Origin: Lachnospiraceae bacterium UBA1721
Lineage (GTDB): Bacteria > Bacillota > Clostridia > Lachnospirales > Lachnospiraceae
Direction: 5' to 3'
DNA length: 63,230 bases
NCBI GenBank assembly: GCA_002317155.1
Contig: DCIR01000009.1
Location: 1 to 63,230, forward strand
Of this stretch, positions 1-8,922 are shown one piece after another. The position numbers and the translations under genes were made by a program. Each line of letters starts with the position of its first letter. Positions within the stretch are counted from its first letter, which is position 1. Below the pieces are notes generated by a model. That model saw only the letters and a program-made list of their open reading frames with translations. It made no database searches and had not been told where the DNA came from.

Positions 1-50
1 GGCTCCGCCGCACAAGAATATTCAGGTATTTTTATAAAAAGGTGCTTTAG

Positions 51-1418
51 ATGAAAATAGTTGTTTTTGGCGCAGGAAAATTTTATGAAGAGAGACGTAA
101 ATGTTTTATTAATGATGATATAATAGCCATTCTTGATAACGACCTTTCTAAATGGGGAAATTTTATTGATGATATTAAAATATACAGTCCTAGTATATTA
201 GGCAATATAGAGTATGATTATGTTGTGATTGCAAGTAGATATGTAAAAGAAATCAAAGAGCAATTAATTCGTATGGGAATTAGTAATGAGAAAATATTAT
301 TCTTTGAACAATACAAGCAGATAAGTTTACGCGATTCTGTTAATTATTTTATTGATATGAGTAATACGATTAAGTCTGTGTTGATTGTGTTTACATACCT
401 ATGTAATGATGGGGGAACAATGGCAATATGGAATGCGGCAAAGGCATTTCGTAATTGTGGTTATAAGGTGTATATTTTTGTAATGGGTGGAACTGATGAT
501 GTTATTCGGAGAATAAAAAATGATTCAATTGATGTTTTGATTTCAGAACGACTTGATGTTATGACTTCAAGAGAGTTGTTATGGATTAATCAGTTTAATT
601 TAGTAATAGTTAATACTTTCTTGATATGTAATTTTGCATTTGAAGCAGCAAAAAATAGAAAAATATTTTGGTGGCTTCATGATCCAAAGATATCGTATTT
701 ATATAATTACGAAGTGTTTTGTAGAAATAGAAAGCATTCTTTTAAGAATATTTCAATGATTGCGGTTAGCAATCTCGCTAAAATGAATTTTAATTCGTTT
801 TTTCCAGAGGTTCAAGTTGATATTTTCCCATATTATATCTCAAATATTAATGAGACACCTATTGTGAGAAAACGTGATTATATACTTTTTTCATATGTGG
901 GAATGTTATCTAATACAAAAGGAATAGATATTCTATTAGATGTTTTTGACAGATTTATGGAAGTGAAGAGTAATGAGATTAGATTGAATATCGTAGGTAC
1001 TGGATCAAAAGAGATGGTAAAATTCGTTACAATGAGAGCTAATCATAATCCTTTGATAGATTATAAAGGAGAATTAAATAGGGATGAGATAAACATTTTT
1101 TATTCACAGATTGATGTTTTGGTTTGTCCTTCACGAGAGGATATGCTTCCTACTGTTGTTGTTGAAGCAATGCAGCACAAGAAAGTTTGTATTGTATCTG
1201 ATGGGACTGGAATGGCAGATTATATAGAAAATGAATTAAATGGACTAATTTTTGAAAGTGAAAATGCTGATAGTCTTTTTTCTCAAATTGAATGGATAGT
1301 AAATAATAGAGAACAAATTGATAGAATTGGAATGAATGGATATAAGATTTATAAAGATTTTTTTACTGAAAAAGCATTTAGAAATCATATTTTTCACTAT
1401 TTAGTTCGCAAGGACTAA
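51..1418 (+). CDS. GT4-type glycosyltransferase with N-terminal Rossmann-like domain
   Basis: 455 aa. Residues 1-90 form a small Rossmann-like domain (starts MKIVVFGAGKF, with a later VVIAS strand) resembling the N-terminal domains of sugar O-acyltransferases and NDP-sugar enzymes. Residues about 105-450 form a GT-B enzyme: GMLSNTKGIDILL near 284 begins the donor-binding half, and PSREDMLPTVVVEAM near 360-374 is the family's EX7E region, with Asp in the first acidic position. It probably transfers a nucleotide-activated sugar to a cytoplasmic glycan or protein acceptor. An AAGGTG Shine-Dalgarno precedes ATG 51. It opens a tightly packed AT-rich run of glycosyltransferase genes; any upstream partner lies outside the window. 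The fold is clear, while donor and acceptor are unknown. Confidence 0.85.
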   Translation: MKIVVFGAGKFYEERRKCFINDDIIAILDNDLSKWGNFIDDIKIYSPSILGNIEYDYVVIASRYVKEIKEQLIRMGISNEKILFFEQYKQISLRDSVNYFIDMSNTIKSVLIVFTYLCNDGGTMAIWNAAKAFRNCGYKVYIFVMGGTDDVIRRIKNDSIDVLISERLDVMTSRELLWINQFNLVIVNTFLICNFAFEAAKNRKIFWWLHDPKISYLYNYEVFCRNRKHSFKNISMIAVSNLAKMNFNSFFPEVQVDIFPYYISNINETPIVRKRDYILFSYVGMLSNTKGIDILLDVFDRFMEVKSNEIRLNIVGTGSKEMVKFVTMRANHNPLIDYKGELNRDEINIFYSQIDVLVCPSREDMLPTVVVEAMQHKKVCIVSDGTGMADYIENELNGLIFESENADSLFSQIEWIVNNREQIDRIGMNGYKIYKDFFTEKAFRNHIFHYLVRKD

Positions 1419-1455
1419 GTTAAAGTATATTAATAAGCTTCATGAGATTTGTAAT

Positions 1456-2553
1456 ATGGATAACGAGCTTGATTTAGACAAATTTAGTAATGAATATGAA
1501 AGTAATACAATGATTCTGATTGGAGCAGGGAAAAATGCCAAGGAGATATTGGATACATGCCAGTGGAATATAAGATTTTTGATTGACAGTAAAGCAGAGT
1601 CAATTAGAGAAATACATAATAAAGAAAACAGTTGTTTTCACGTATATAATTGGGATGATGGAATATCTATGATTAATGATGGTGATTTGATTGTTGTTAC
1701 TCCGTCAGATTTTGATGAATTGCTTGAGATTTTAGCGACATATAAGTCAGTGGAAAGAAATCCGCGATATATATATATTGTCATGAAGGCATTGCAGTGG
1801 GATAAAGAACGTGAGATTGCATCATCAGTTCCATATGACATTTCCTGTGCTGGGGAAACCAAGATTCCTAAAATAATTCACTATTTCTGGTTCTCGGGTG
1901 ATCCATTCCCAGAAAAAGTACAGAAATGTATTGATAGCTGGAAAAAGTTCTGTCCTGATTATGAAATTAGAGGATGGAATTTGGATAATTATCATACAGA
2001 TAATGAATTTTGTAATGAAGCTTTGAAACACAGAGATTGGGCATTTGCATCTGATTTTGGACGATGTGATGTTTTATATCGTTATGGTGGTATATATCTG
2101 GATACTGACGTTGAGTTAGTTAGAAATTTTGATGATCTGCTATTTGATGAAGGCTTTATGTGCTTTGAGAGTAAATTAGGTATCGATCCGGGATCGGGTA
2201 TGGGTTCGATTCTAGGACACGATATTATGAGAGAAATCCGTGCAAAGTACTATGATGTTAAATATATAAATGAAGATGGAACAGTAAACCATCCTCATAT
2301 TATAAGAATGTATACGGATGTATTAGAGAAATATGGACTTATACTGAATGCAGAATATCAGCAAGTTAAAGGATTTGCAATATATCCACCATTAGTTATG
2401 AGTCCATATAGTTATATGACAGGACGCCTTCAGCCATATGAAAAAACATATTCTATTCATCATTGGGTATCTGCATGGGTTAGTAAGAAGGTTAGAAAAG
2501 AGATTGACGACCGAAAGAAGTACTTTGAGATCAATATGATAAGTGAAGGATAA
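1456..2553 (+). CDS. DXD-type sugar transferase (Gly_transf_sug / GT32-like) with N-terminal Rossmann-like domain
   Basis: 365 aa. Residues about 15-105 again form a Rossmann-like domain (MILIGAGKNAKEIL). From about residue 137 (IPKIIHYFWFSG) the protein matches the Gly_transf_sug family known from capsular mannosyl/galactosyl transferases: a conserved SDFGRCDVLYRYGGIYLD block, then the metal- and nucleotide-sugar-binding DTD at 216-218. It is predicted to be cytoplasmic and soluble. It lies 37 bp after the GT4 gene, and its TAA stop at 2551-2553 is followed almost at once by the next start, so the genes are co-transcribed. The exact sugar cannot be told. Confidence 0.85.
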   Translation: MDNELDLDKFSNEYESNTMILIGAGKNAKEILDTCQWNIRFLIDSKAESIREIHNKENSCFHVYNWDDGISMINDGDLIVVTPSDFDELLEILATYKSVERNPRYIYIVMKALQWDKEREIASSVPYDISCAGETKIPKIIHYFWFSGDPFPEKVQKCIDSWKKFCPDYEIRGWNLDNYHTDNEFCNEALKHRDWAFASDFGRCDVLYRYGGIYLDTDVELVRNFDDLLFDEGFMCFESKLGIDPGSGMGSILGHDIMREIRAKYYDVKYINEDGTVNHPHIIRMYTDVLEKYGLILNAEYQQVKGFAIYPPLVMSPYSYMTGRLQPYEKTYSIHHWVSAWVSKKVRKEIDDRKKYFEINMISEG

Positions 2554-2556
2554 TTG

Positions 2557-3753
2557 ATGATTAGTGTTATTATACCTGTCTATAATATTGAAAAATATGT
2601 GGATGAATGTATACGAAGTATATTGAATCAAACGTATACTGATTTAGAAATAATAATAGTAGATGATGGATCAACCGATGCAAGCGGGGCAAAATGCGAT
2701 TACTATGCATCGGTTGATTCGCGTGTACAAGTTGTTCATCAAAGTAACCATGGGTTAGTTAACGCTAGGAAAGTAGGATTGGAAAGATCAACAGGAAAGT
2801 ATGTTACATATGTTGATGGTGATGATTGGATAGATGCTAATGCATATGAATATATGTGTAGTAAAATTGTAGAGTACGGTGCAGATATTGTTGTATGTAA
2901 TCATTACGAATCAATAGGTGAGAGTGATCGGCCAATACTGAATAAAATTGATAAAGGATATCATAATAAGGAATCTCTTATAGATAATATATATCCTCAA
3001 ATGTTAGGGGGGGATGAGTTTTATGAATGGAAAATGTATACAGCTGTTTGGGACAAGCTATTTAGACGAGATATTCTATTTGGAGTACAATTAGATGTAG
3101 ATGAAAGGATTACTATAGGTGAGGACATTGCGTGTGTAATTCCTGCAATGTACGAGGCAAATTCAATTTTTGTTTCAGATAAATGTTTTTATCATTATAG
3201 ACAGACTACATCATCAATGGTTAAAAAAGTATCAGATGTAATAGTCGAGAGAGAACGTTATTCTATATTGAATCAGCATATGAAGGGAAAGTTTATTCAA
3301 TATGGTTGCAAGCAAGATATCATACAACAGTGGATAAATTTGTTACTATTTATTATGGTTCCCCGGTCTGAGCAATTGTTTGATGGTTTTGATGAAACTG
3401 ATTATATTTTTCCGTTTGTGAATATTAAAAAGGGCACAAGATTAGCATTATATTGTGCAGGAACTTATGGACAGAGACTTTATAACTATATAAAGGTAAG
3501 TGGTATTGCTGATGTGGTTGTATGGGTTGATCAAAATTATGCTGAATTGCAAAAAATGGGATTGCCGGTAGTCAGCCCGGAAGAGTTGTGCAATAAAGAG
3601 TTTGAGGGAATAATTGTTGCTACAATGTTTGCCCATAGCCGTAAGGTGATATTTGAATATATTACTTCATTAAATCTTGATGTACCGATAGGTCTAATTG
3701 AAGAGAATTATCTTAAATCTAAGGAAATTGTTTCTGGATTTAGAATCACGTAA
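2557..3753 (+). CDS. GT2-family glycosyltransferase with C-terminal Rossmann-like domain
   Basis: 398 aa from ATG 2557, which has a GAAGGA Shine-Dalgarno 6 bp upstream; an in-frame TTG at 2554 is less likely. Residues 1-110 are a classic GT-A fold of family 2: ISVIIPVYNIEKYVDECI, VDDGSTD, and the DGDDWID metal site near 86-92. Residues about 290-395 (LALYCAGTYGQRLYNYI onward) are a Rossmann-like module like those at the N-termini of the two genes upstream, here at the C-terminus. It starts 3 bp after the preceding stop. Likely a capsule- or flagellar-glycan transferase. Confidence 0.86.
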   Translation: MISVIIPVYNIEKYVDECIRSILNQTYTDLEIIIVDDGSTDASGAKCDYYASVDSRVQVVHQSNHGLVNARKVGLERSTGKYVTYVDGDDWIDANAYEYMCSKIVEYGADIVVCNHYESIGESDRPILNKIDKGYHNKESLIDNIYPQMLGGDEFYEWKMYTAVWDKLFRRDILFGVQLDVDERITIGEDIACVIPAMYEANSIFVSDKCFYHYRQTTSSMVKKVSDVIVERERYSILNQHMKGKFIQYGCKQDIIQQWINLLLFIMVPRSEQLFDGFDETDYIFPFVNIKKGTRLALYCAGTYGQRLYNYIKVSGIADVVVWVDQNYAELQKMGLPVVSPEELCNKEFEGIIVATMFAHSRKVIFEYITSLNLDVPIGLIEENYLKSKEIVSGFRIT

Positions 3754-3775
3754 CTATCAAATATAGGATGTATGT

Positions 3776-4867
3776 ATGAATAAGGTTTATATTGCTGGAG
3801 CTCATTCGCGTGCTGCTACGATGGGATATTATTTAACATATCTTGATACAGAAACAGAAATAGTTGCATTTTTGTATGATAATGATGAAGTAAATCCTTT
3901 GCAGATTAACGGTGTACCAGTTGTAAAAATAAATAATAATTCGGAGTTAAATAAAGAGTACCCAGTATATCTTGCAACGAGAGGAGTAAATCATTCTCAG
4001 TTGCGAAATACATTGATTGAGTGTGGTATGAAAAATATTATTCCGGTTGATGTAGAACTGGATATGTCTATTAGAAATAAGTACTTAAAAAAATATTTTT
4101 CATCAATAGGCCGTAAATATGTTAAGATTGATGATTTATTTATTCAAAAAAAGAGTACGGAAGCATTACCGTCGTCATACTTTGGACGGATTTATGTAGC
4201 GAGTTCAGCATTTGATAGTGAATTAAAGACTAAATATGAATATGCTGAATATGAGAGTATATTACAGGTTGGAACTGAGTTGACTAATAGGCGACTTGCT
4301 ACGAATTATTATGACAATTTAGGCGAGAATATATCTGAAAAAAATAGACAGTTTTGCGAGCTGACGGGCCTCTATTGGATTTGGAAGAATACAACAGAAG
4401 ATATTGTTGGATTGGAGCACTATAGGAGGCGTTTTATTCTTCCTATAGATTGGAAGGAGAAAATGTTGTCAAATGATATTGATGTTATTCTTCCGGTTCC
4501 TTTGTATGTTAATCCATCTATAGAAGATAATTATAAATTTCGGCATGTGAAAGCTAATTGGAATAATATGCTCCAATATATTAATGAGTATTATTCTGAG
4601 GAATATGATGATGCATTGAGTTTTTTTAGAGAGTGTTCGCTTTATTCTCCTTGTAATATGTTTATTATGAAAAAAGAAGTGCTCGATGATTTATGTGCGT
4701 GGATGTTTCCAATTCTTTTGTTCATTGTCGAAAAGGGCGGTGAGCTAGATGATAAGTATCAAAACAGATATCCGGGATTTATTTCTGAGAGACTTATTAC
4801 TTATTTCTTTGAAAAGCATAGAGATAAATATGAGGTTGTATATGCGGATAAGAACTTTCTTGAATAA
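3776..4867 (+). CDS. DUF4422 glycosyltransferase with N-terminal Rossmann-like domain
   Basis: 363 aa. Residues 1-95 are a Rossmann-like module (VYIAGAHSRAATMGYYL). From about residue 138 the protein is DUF4422, a family of presumed capsular/exopolysaccharide glycosyltransferases, with its hallmarks ELTGLYWIWKN and GLEHYRRRFI. It is the fourth gene in a row to pair a Rossmann module with a glycosyltransferase, each of a different fold. A strong terminator follows at 4916-4957, closing this transcription unit. A DUF4422 paralogue without the Rossmann module lies between the two flagellin genes. Confidence 0.83.
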   Translation: MNKVYIAGAHSRAATMGYYLTYLDTETEIVAFLYDNDEVNPLQINGVPVVKINNNSELNKEYPVYLATRGVNHSQLRNTLIECGMKNIIPVDVELDMSIRNKYLKKYFSSIGRKYVKIDDLFIQKKSTEALPSSYFGRIYVASSAFDSELKTKYEYAEYESILQVGTELTNRRLATNYYDNLGENISEKNRQFCELTGLYWIWKNTTEDIVGLEHYRRRFILPIDWKEKMLSNDIDVILPVPLYVNPSIEDNYKFRHVKANWNNMLQYINEYYSEEYDDALSFFRECSLYSPCNMFIMKKEVLDDLCAWMFPILLFIVEKGGELDDKYQNRYPGFISERLITYFFEKHRDKYEVVYADKNFLE

Positions 4868-4915
4868 AAATGATTTATACCATTTAAAACATTTGCGTAT
4901 ATAAGGTAATATATT

Positions 4916-4957
4916 AATAATCCATAACCGATATAAGTTATGGGTTATTATTTTTTT
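4916..4957 (+). terminator. Intrinsic terminator after the first glycosyltransferase unit
   Basis: A 13-bp stem (4916-4928 with 4937-4949, one G-U pair) encloses an 8-nt loop and is followed by seven Ts at 4951-4957. It separates the four Rossmann-glycosyltransferase genes from the epimerase gene. Confidence 0.85.
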
Positions 4958-5003
4958 CACAGATAAATGTGTGCCGCGAATAATATCGTAGAATGGAGAT
5001 AAT

Positions 5004-5663
5004 ATGGCAGCAGAATTTAATGCATCAATGATGTGTGCAGATTTTGGTAATCTTGAGAAGGAAATCAGCCTACTTGAAAAAGCCGATATAGATTCATTTC
5101 ATATAGATATAATGGATGGTCGATATGTACCTAATTTTGCAATGTCTCTTAATGATTTAAGATATATTGCGAAAGCGACAACAAAACCTTTAGATGTTCA
5201 TTTAATGATTGAACACCCACGTACACATATTAATTTATTTTTGGATGCATTACGTCCGGGAGATACAGTATATATACATCCAGAAGCTGAGTATCATCCG
5301 TCAACGACTCTTCAGGCAATCATTGATGCAGGAATGATTCCTGGCATAGCTATTAATCCTGGAACCTCTGTTGAAACGGTTATGGAGATGCTTGTAATTG
5401 TTAAGAAGGTTCTTGTAATGGCTGTTAATCCGGGTAATGCAGGTCAGATGTACCTTCCATATGTTGGTAAGAAGGTTCGTAAGTTATTGGACTTACGAGA
5501 GGAGTTGGGATTTAAGTTATATTGGGATGGTGCTTGTGGTATGGATAGAATTAATGAATATGCACCACTTGGAATTGATGGTTTTATTCTTGGAACAACT
5601 GTATTATTTGGTAAAAAGCAGTCATATCAAGAGATATTGAATTCACTCAGAGAGCTTGCCTAA
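5004..5663 (+). CDS. Ribulose-phosphate 3-epimerase family protein
   Basis: 219 aa, the usual length for this TIM-barrel family. The metal and acid/base residues are all present: H33 and D35 in FHIDIMDG, H66 in VHLMIEHP, D175 in YWDGACG, and the MAVNPGNAGQ loop that covers the phosphate site. Members interconvert ribulose-5-P and xylulose-5-P or act on related ketohexose phosphates. YWDGACG departs from the usual VDGGI-type loop, so a specialised substrate is possible. Its place inside a glycan island suggests it makes a sugar-phosphate precursor rather than serving central metabolism. GAATGGAGAT precedes ATG 5004. Confidence 0.82.
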   Translation: MAAEFNASMMCADFGNLEKEISLLEKADIDSFHIDIMDGRYVPNFAMSLNDLRYIAKATTKPLDVHLMIEHPRTHINLFLDALRPGDTVYIHPEAEYHPSTTLQAIIDAGMIPGIAINPGTSVETVMEMLVIVKKVLVMAVNPGNAGQMYLPYVGKKVRKLLDLREELGFKLYWDGACGMDRINEYAPLGIDGFILGTTVLFGKKQSYQEILNSLRELA

Positions 5664-5675
5664 GAGGGTTATTTG

Positions 5676-6860
5676 ATGAATGTTATTATCCACCGTTACA
5701 ATAGTATATGTGAGCCGGATTATATAGAGGCATTTAAGGATTGCGGAATCAATGTGATTGAAGATCGCGATGAAATGACTCGCAAGAACATAACTGTAGA
5801 AGAAAAGGTTAAGAAATTAGGAGAAATGATTCTGATTGAAAAGCCTTTGTTTGTGTTCTCGATTAATTTTTTTCCATATATAGCTTTAGTATGTGAGAAG
5901 TTAAAGTGTTTGTATGTTTGTATTAGCGTTGATTGTCCTGTGGTTGAGTTGTTTTCAGAAACTATAAAAAGCCCGTATAACAGAGTATTCTTATTTGATA
6001 GACGTCAATATGAAGAGATAAGTGTTTACAATCCGGATTGTGTATTCCATATAGCGCTAGGTGTAAATGTTGAGCGTATAAATAAAACAATTGGAGAGCC
6101 AAAATGGGGCCCTTACAAATATAATGTTTCATTTGTTGGATCACTATATAGTGAGAAAGATTTATTGGCCAATATTATGCCGAAGCTCCCAATGAAAGAA
6201 CTTGGATATTGTACTGGTCTTTTGGCAGCACAGAGTATGTTTAACGGCCAAGAATTGATTGAAGAGTGTATATCACAGGAATTGATAAATGCTATTAAGA
6301 ATGCGGATACCAGTTTTTATCCATCAGCGATGTCTGTGACAGATACCGATAAATTTGTAGTGGTTAATAATTACCTGAGCTATCATCTTACATCACTGGA
6401 TAGAGTTGCTGCACTTAATACAATTGCACCGGTTACAAATATTGACCTATTTACAAGAAGTAATACTGAGGAGTTAAGGGGAGTTACATGCCATGGAGGA
6501 GTGTCATCCCTTGTCGAAATGCCGCAGGTATTCAGAGATAGTAAGATTAATCTTAATATGACCATGAGAGCCATTCGAACAGGATTGCCACAGAGAATTT
6601 GGGACGTCATGGGAAGTGGAGGGTTTTTACTTACTAATTATCAGGACGAGATTCCGGAACAGTTGGTGATAGGTAAGCATTTGGTAGCTTATGAGACGCT
6701 AGATGAGGCTTGTGAATTGATAGAGTACTACATTGATCATGATGAAGAACGAGAAGAGATAGCTCGAAACGGGTATGAATATGTGAAAGGCAATCATACC
6801 GTATTACAGAGAGTGGCTGAGATGATTAGGATTGTTAATCAGACATTGGTTAACGGCTAA
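5676..6860 (+). CDS. CgeB-family (DUF3880) glycosyltransferase, copy 1
   Basis: 394 aa from ATG 5676, with AAGAGGG upstream. The N-terminal half is a DUF3880-like Rossmann lobe (FSINFFPYIALVCEKL, ISVDCPVVEL); the C-terminal half carries the CgeB donor-domain signature FRDSKINLNMTMRAIRTGLP, then DVMGSGGFLLTNYQ. CgeB proteins are GT-B enzymes named for a Bacillus spore-coat glycosylation gene and are common in flagellin and S-layer glycan clusters. This is one of three paralogues here (also 25343-26551 and 31816-32991), which probably act at different steps of one glycan. It lies 12 bp after the epimerase gene. Confidence 0.85.
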   Translation: MNVIIHRYNSICEPDYIEAFKDCGINVIEDRDEMTRKNITVEEKVKKLGEMILIEKPLFVFSINFFPYIALVCEKLKCLYVCISVDCPVVELFSETIKSPYNRVFLFDRRQYEEISVYNPDCVFHIALGVNVERINKTIGEPKWGPYKYNVSFVGSLYSEKDLLANIMPKLPMKELGYCTGLLAAQSMFNGQELIEECISQELINAIKNADTSFYPSAMSVTDTDKFVVVNNYLSYHLTSLDRVAALNTIAPVTNIDLFTRSNTEELRGVTCHGGVSSLVEMPQVFRDSKINLNMTMRAIRTGLPQRIWDVMGSGGFLLTNYQDEIPEQLVIGKHLVAYETLDEACELIEYYIDHDEEREEIARNGYEYVKGNHTVLQRVAEMIRIVNQTLVNG

Positions 6861-6924
6861 TTGTGTAGCAGTATATATCGATAGATTGGTATCTGGGCTA
6901 AGAATAATATTATCGGAGAAAAAT

Positions 6925-8922
6925 ATGTCTGAACCTAAAGAGTATGATGTGCTGGTGATTGTTACCCCACAGGACTTTCAAAGAACTATATATGGAAGAA
7001 AACGACTTATAGAATGCTTGCCTGTACGTAGGGTTGTTTTTGTTGGAAACGATGAATTAGGTTGTCTGATTAAAGAGGAAAATCTAGGGGATAAGGTCAG
7101 ATTCCTGAATGAGAATGACCTTATTAGATTTGATTCAGTGTATTCCGTAGTTGAGGATGTAATGAGCGATTTCTTAAAAGGTCGTAAATTACCTCGAGGA
7201 GTTGTGGGATGGTATTATCAGCAGTTCCTCAAGATGGAATATGCCAGACATTGCACAGATGAATATTATTTAGTGTGGGATGGAGATACGGTACCGACTA
7301 AAGAGTTGACAATGTTTGCAGAAGATAGAGTTACTCCTTTTCTTGACGTAAAGCAGGAATATCACGCGGAGTACTTTGACACGTTGTATAAGATTCTTCC
7401 AGGATTTAAGAAGGTCATCGGACCGTCATTTATATCAGAGCATATGCTTATAAATTGCGAGATTATGAAAGCTATGCTTGATGATATTGAGAATGATTAT
7501 AAGATTACTAGAAAAGTGTGCGAAGTACAATTCTATGAAGCGATAATAAGAAGAATTAACGCTGAAAAAATGCAAGATGCAAGTTTTTCAGAATTTGAGA
7601 CTTATGGAACTTATGTAGCACTTAAGTATCCTGGTAAATATAGGCTTAGAGAGTGGCATTCATTCAGATTAGGTGCAGAGTTCTTTCACCCTGAAGCTAT
7701 GAGTGAAAGCGATTATGAGTGGTTAGCTAAGGATTTTCAGGCTATATCATTTGAGAAGAATCAGTCTGTGCGTGAGGATCATGAGAATCTTTTTAATAAT
7801 AAAGAATATCAGAATAAGATATCAGCAAGGCGGATGCTGGAAATTGCTCAGGAGGAATTTACTGAAGGGTACAAAGAGGAATGGAATACCTTCTCTGATG
7901 ATGCAATCGTAACGGACAGAGAAAATGTTCTTAAGGCATATGATGCGGGGCAGAATCAAGATTGGGCAGCGATGTATAAAGCTATCGAATTAGGTCTTAA
8001 GGATAATTTCAAAAATTATGAATTATATATCCTCTTGGGCGAATACTATCTTTTGACAGAAGGCAATGTAAATAAGTCATATTTGTGTTATGAGAATGCA
8101 TTGCATTATTGCTCTGATGCGAATGATCGAAAACAGATTGAGGGGATGATAAGCGGCCTTAGTGAGCAATATGATATTACCGTGAAACCATTATCGTTTG
8201 TTATAGTATCTTGGAATAATCGAGATATAATGGAGGATTGTATTCGTAGCATAAGAAGGACAGTTCCCTTATCAGCTAGAGAGATAATAGTAGTAGATAA
8301 TGCATCTACAGATGGTATTACAGAGTGGCTCAAAGGACAACTTGATGTCAGACTGATATGTAATGTGGAAAATGTTGGTTTCGGAGAAGGATCTAATCAG
8401 GGATTGGAGATTGTATCTGAATGTAATGATATATTCTTTTTGAACAATGATACAATTGTTACACCTAATGCTGTTTTTTGGTTGAGAATGGCGCTCTATG
8501 ATTCAGATAGTGATTACGTAGCAGCAGGTTGCTGCACGAATTATGAAGGAAGTAAGCAACCACCTATACAGATGTTTGATACATTGCAAGAGTATTTGCG
8601 ATTTGCTGATATTAACAATGTATTGATGGATGATCCATATGACGAGAGAAAGTGGTTGTCTGGTTTTGCGTTAGCGTTTAGAAGAATCGTTTTGGATGAA
8701 ATAGGTGGTTTTGATCTTCGGTATGGTATGGGATATTTTGAAGATACCGATTTGTGTGAACGCGCACGTAGAGCGGGATGCGTCCTGAGAATGTGCAAGA
8801 ATAGTTATATCTATCATTATGGTTCTAAGAGCTTTGGATTGCAGTATGAAAAGGCTACAGAGCTGGTATTGACTAATCGTCAGAGATTTATAGACAAATG
8901 GGGTTATGATCCGTATGCATAA
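6925..8922 (+). CDS. Bifunctional glycosyltransferase: DUF6492-like domain plus GT2
   Basis: 665 aa from ATG 6925, which has a GGAG Shine-Dalgarno; the frame stays open 31 codons further upstream, but that stretch lacks an SD and looks like spacer. Residues 1-290 resemble DUF6492 transferases (YDVLVIVTPQDF, LVWDGDTVPTK with a DGD metal site). About 330-410 is helical and TPR-like. From about 422 comes a rhamnosyltransferase-like GT2 domain: SFVIVSWNNRD, VVDNASTDG, FFLNNDTIV and GYFEDTDLCERARRAG. Two transferase domains in one chain suggest sequential additions. Its last codons overlap the next gene by 17 bp, implying coupling. Confidence 0.83.
   Translation: MSEPKEYDVLVIVTPQDFQRTIYGRKRLIECLPVRRVVFVGNDELGCLIKEENLGDKVRFLNENDLIRFDSVYSVVEDVMSDFLKGRKLPRGVVGWYYQQFLKMEYARHCTDEYYLVWDGDTVPTKELTMFAEDRVTPFLDVKQEYHAEYFDTLYKILPGFKKVIGPSFISEHMLINCEIMKAMLDDIENDYKITRKVCEVQFYEAIIRRINAEKMQDASFSEFETYGTYVALKYPGKYRLREWHSFRLGAEFFHPEAMSESDYEWLAKDFQAISFEKNQSVREDHENLFNNKEYQNKISARRMLEIAQEEFTEGYKEEWNTFSDDAIVTDRENVLKAYDAGQNQDWAAMYKAIELGLKDNFKNYELYILLGEYYLLTEGNVNKSYLCYENALHYCSDANDRKQIEGMISGLSEQYDITVKPLSFVIVSWNNRDIMEDCIRSIRRTVPLSAREIIVVDNASTDGITEWLKGQLDVRLICNVENVGFGEGSNQGLEIVSECNDIFFLNNDTIVTPNAVFWLRMALYDSDSDYVAAGCCTNYEGSKQPPIQMFDTLQEYLRFADINNVLMDDPYDERKWLSGFALAFRRIVLDEIGGFDLRYGMGYFEDTDLCERARRAGCVLRMCKNSYIYHYGSKSFGLQYEKATELVLTNRQRFIDKWGYDPYA

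Noticed and set aside
4907..4934. TAAT-N16-ACCGATAT, sigma-28-like promoter before the epimerase gene
   Set aside because: The -10-like sequence lies in the stem and loop of a strong terminator, so the match is likely incidental and the -35 is weak.
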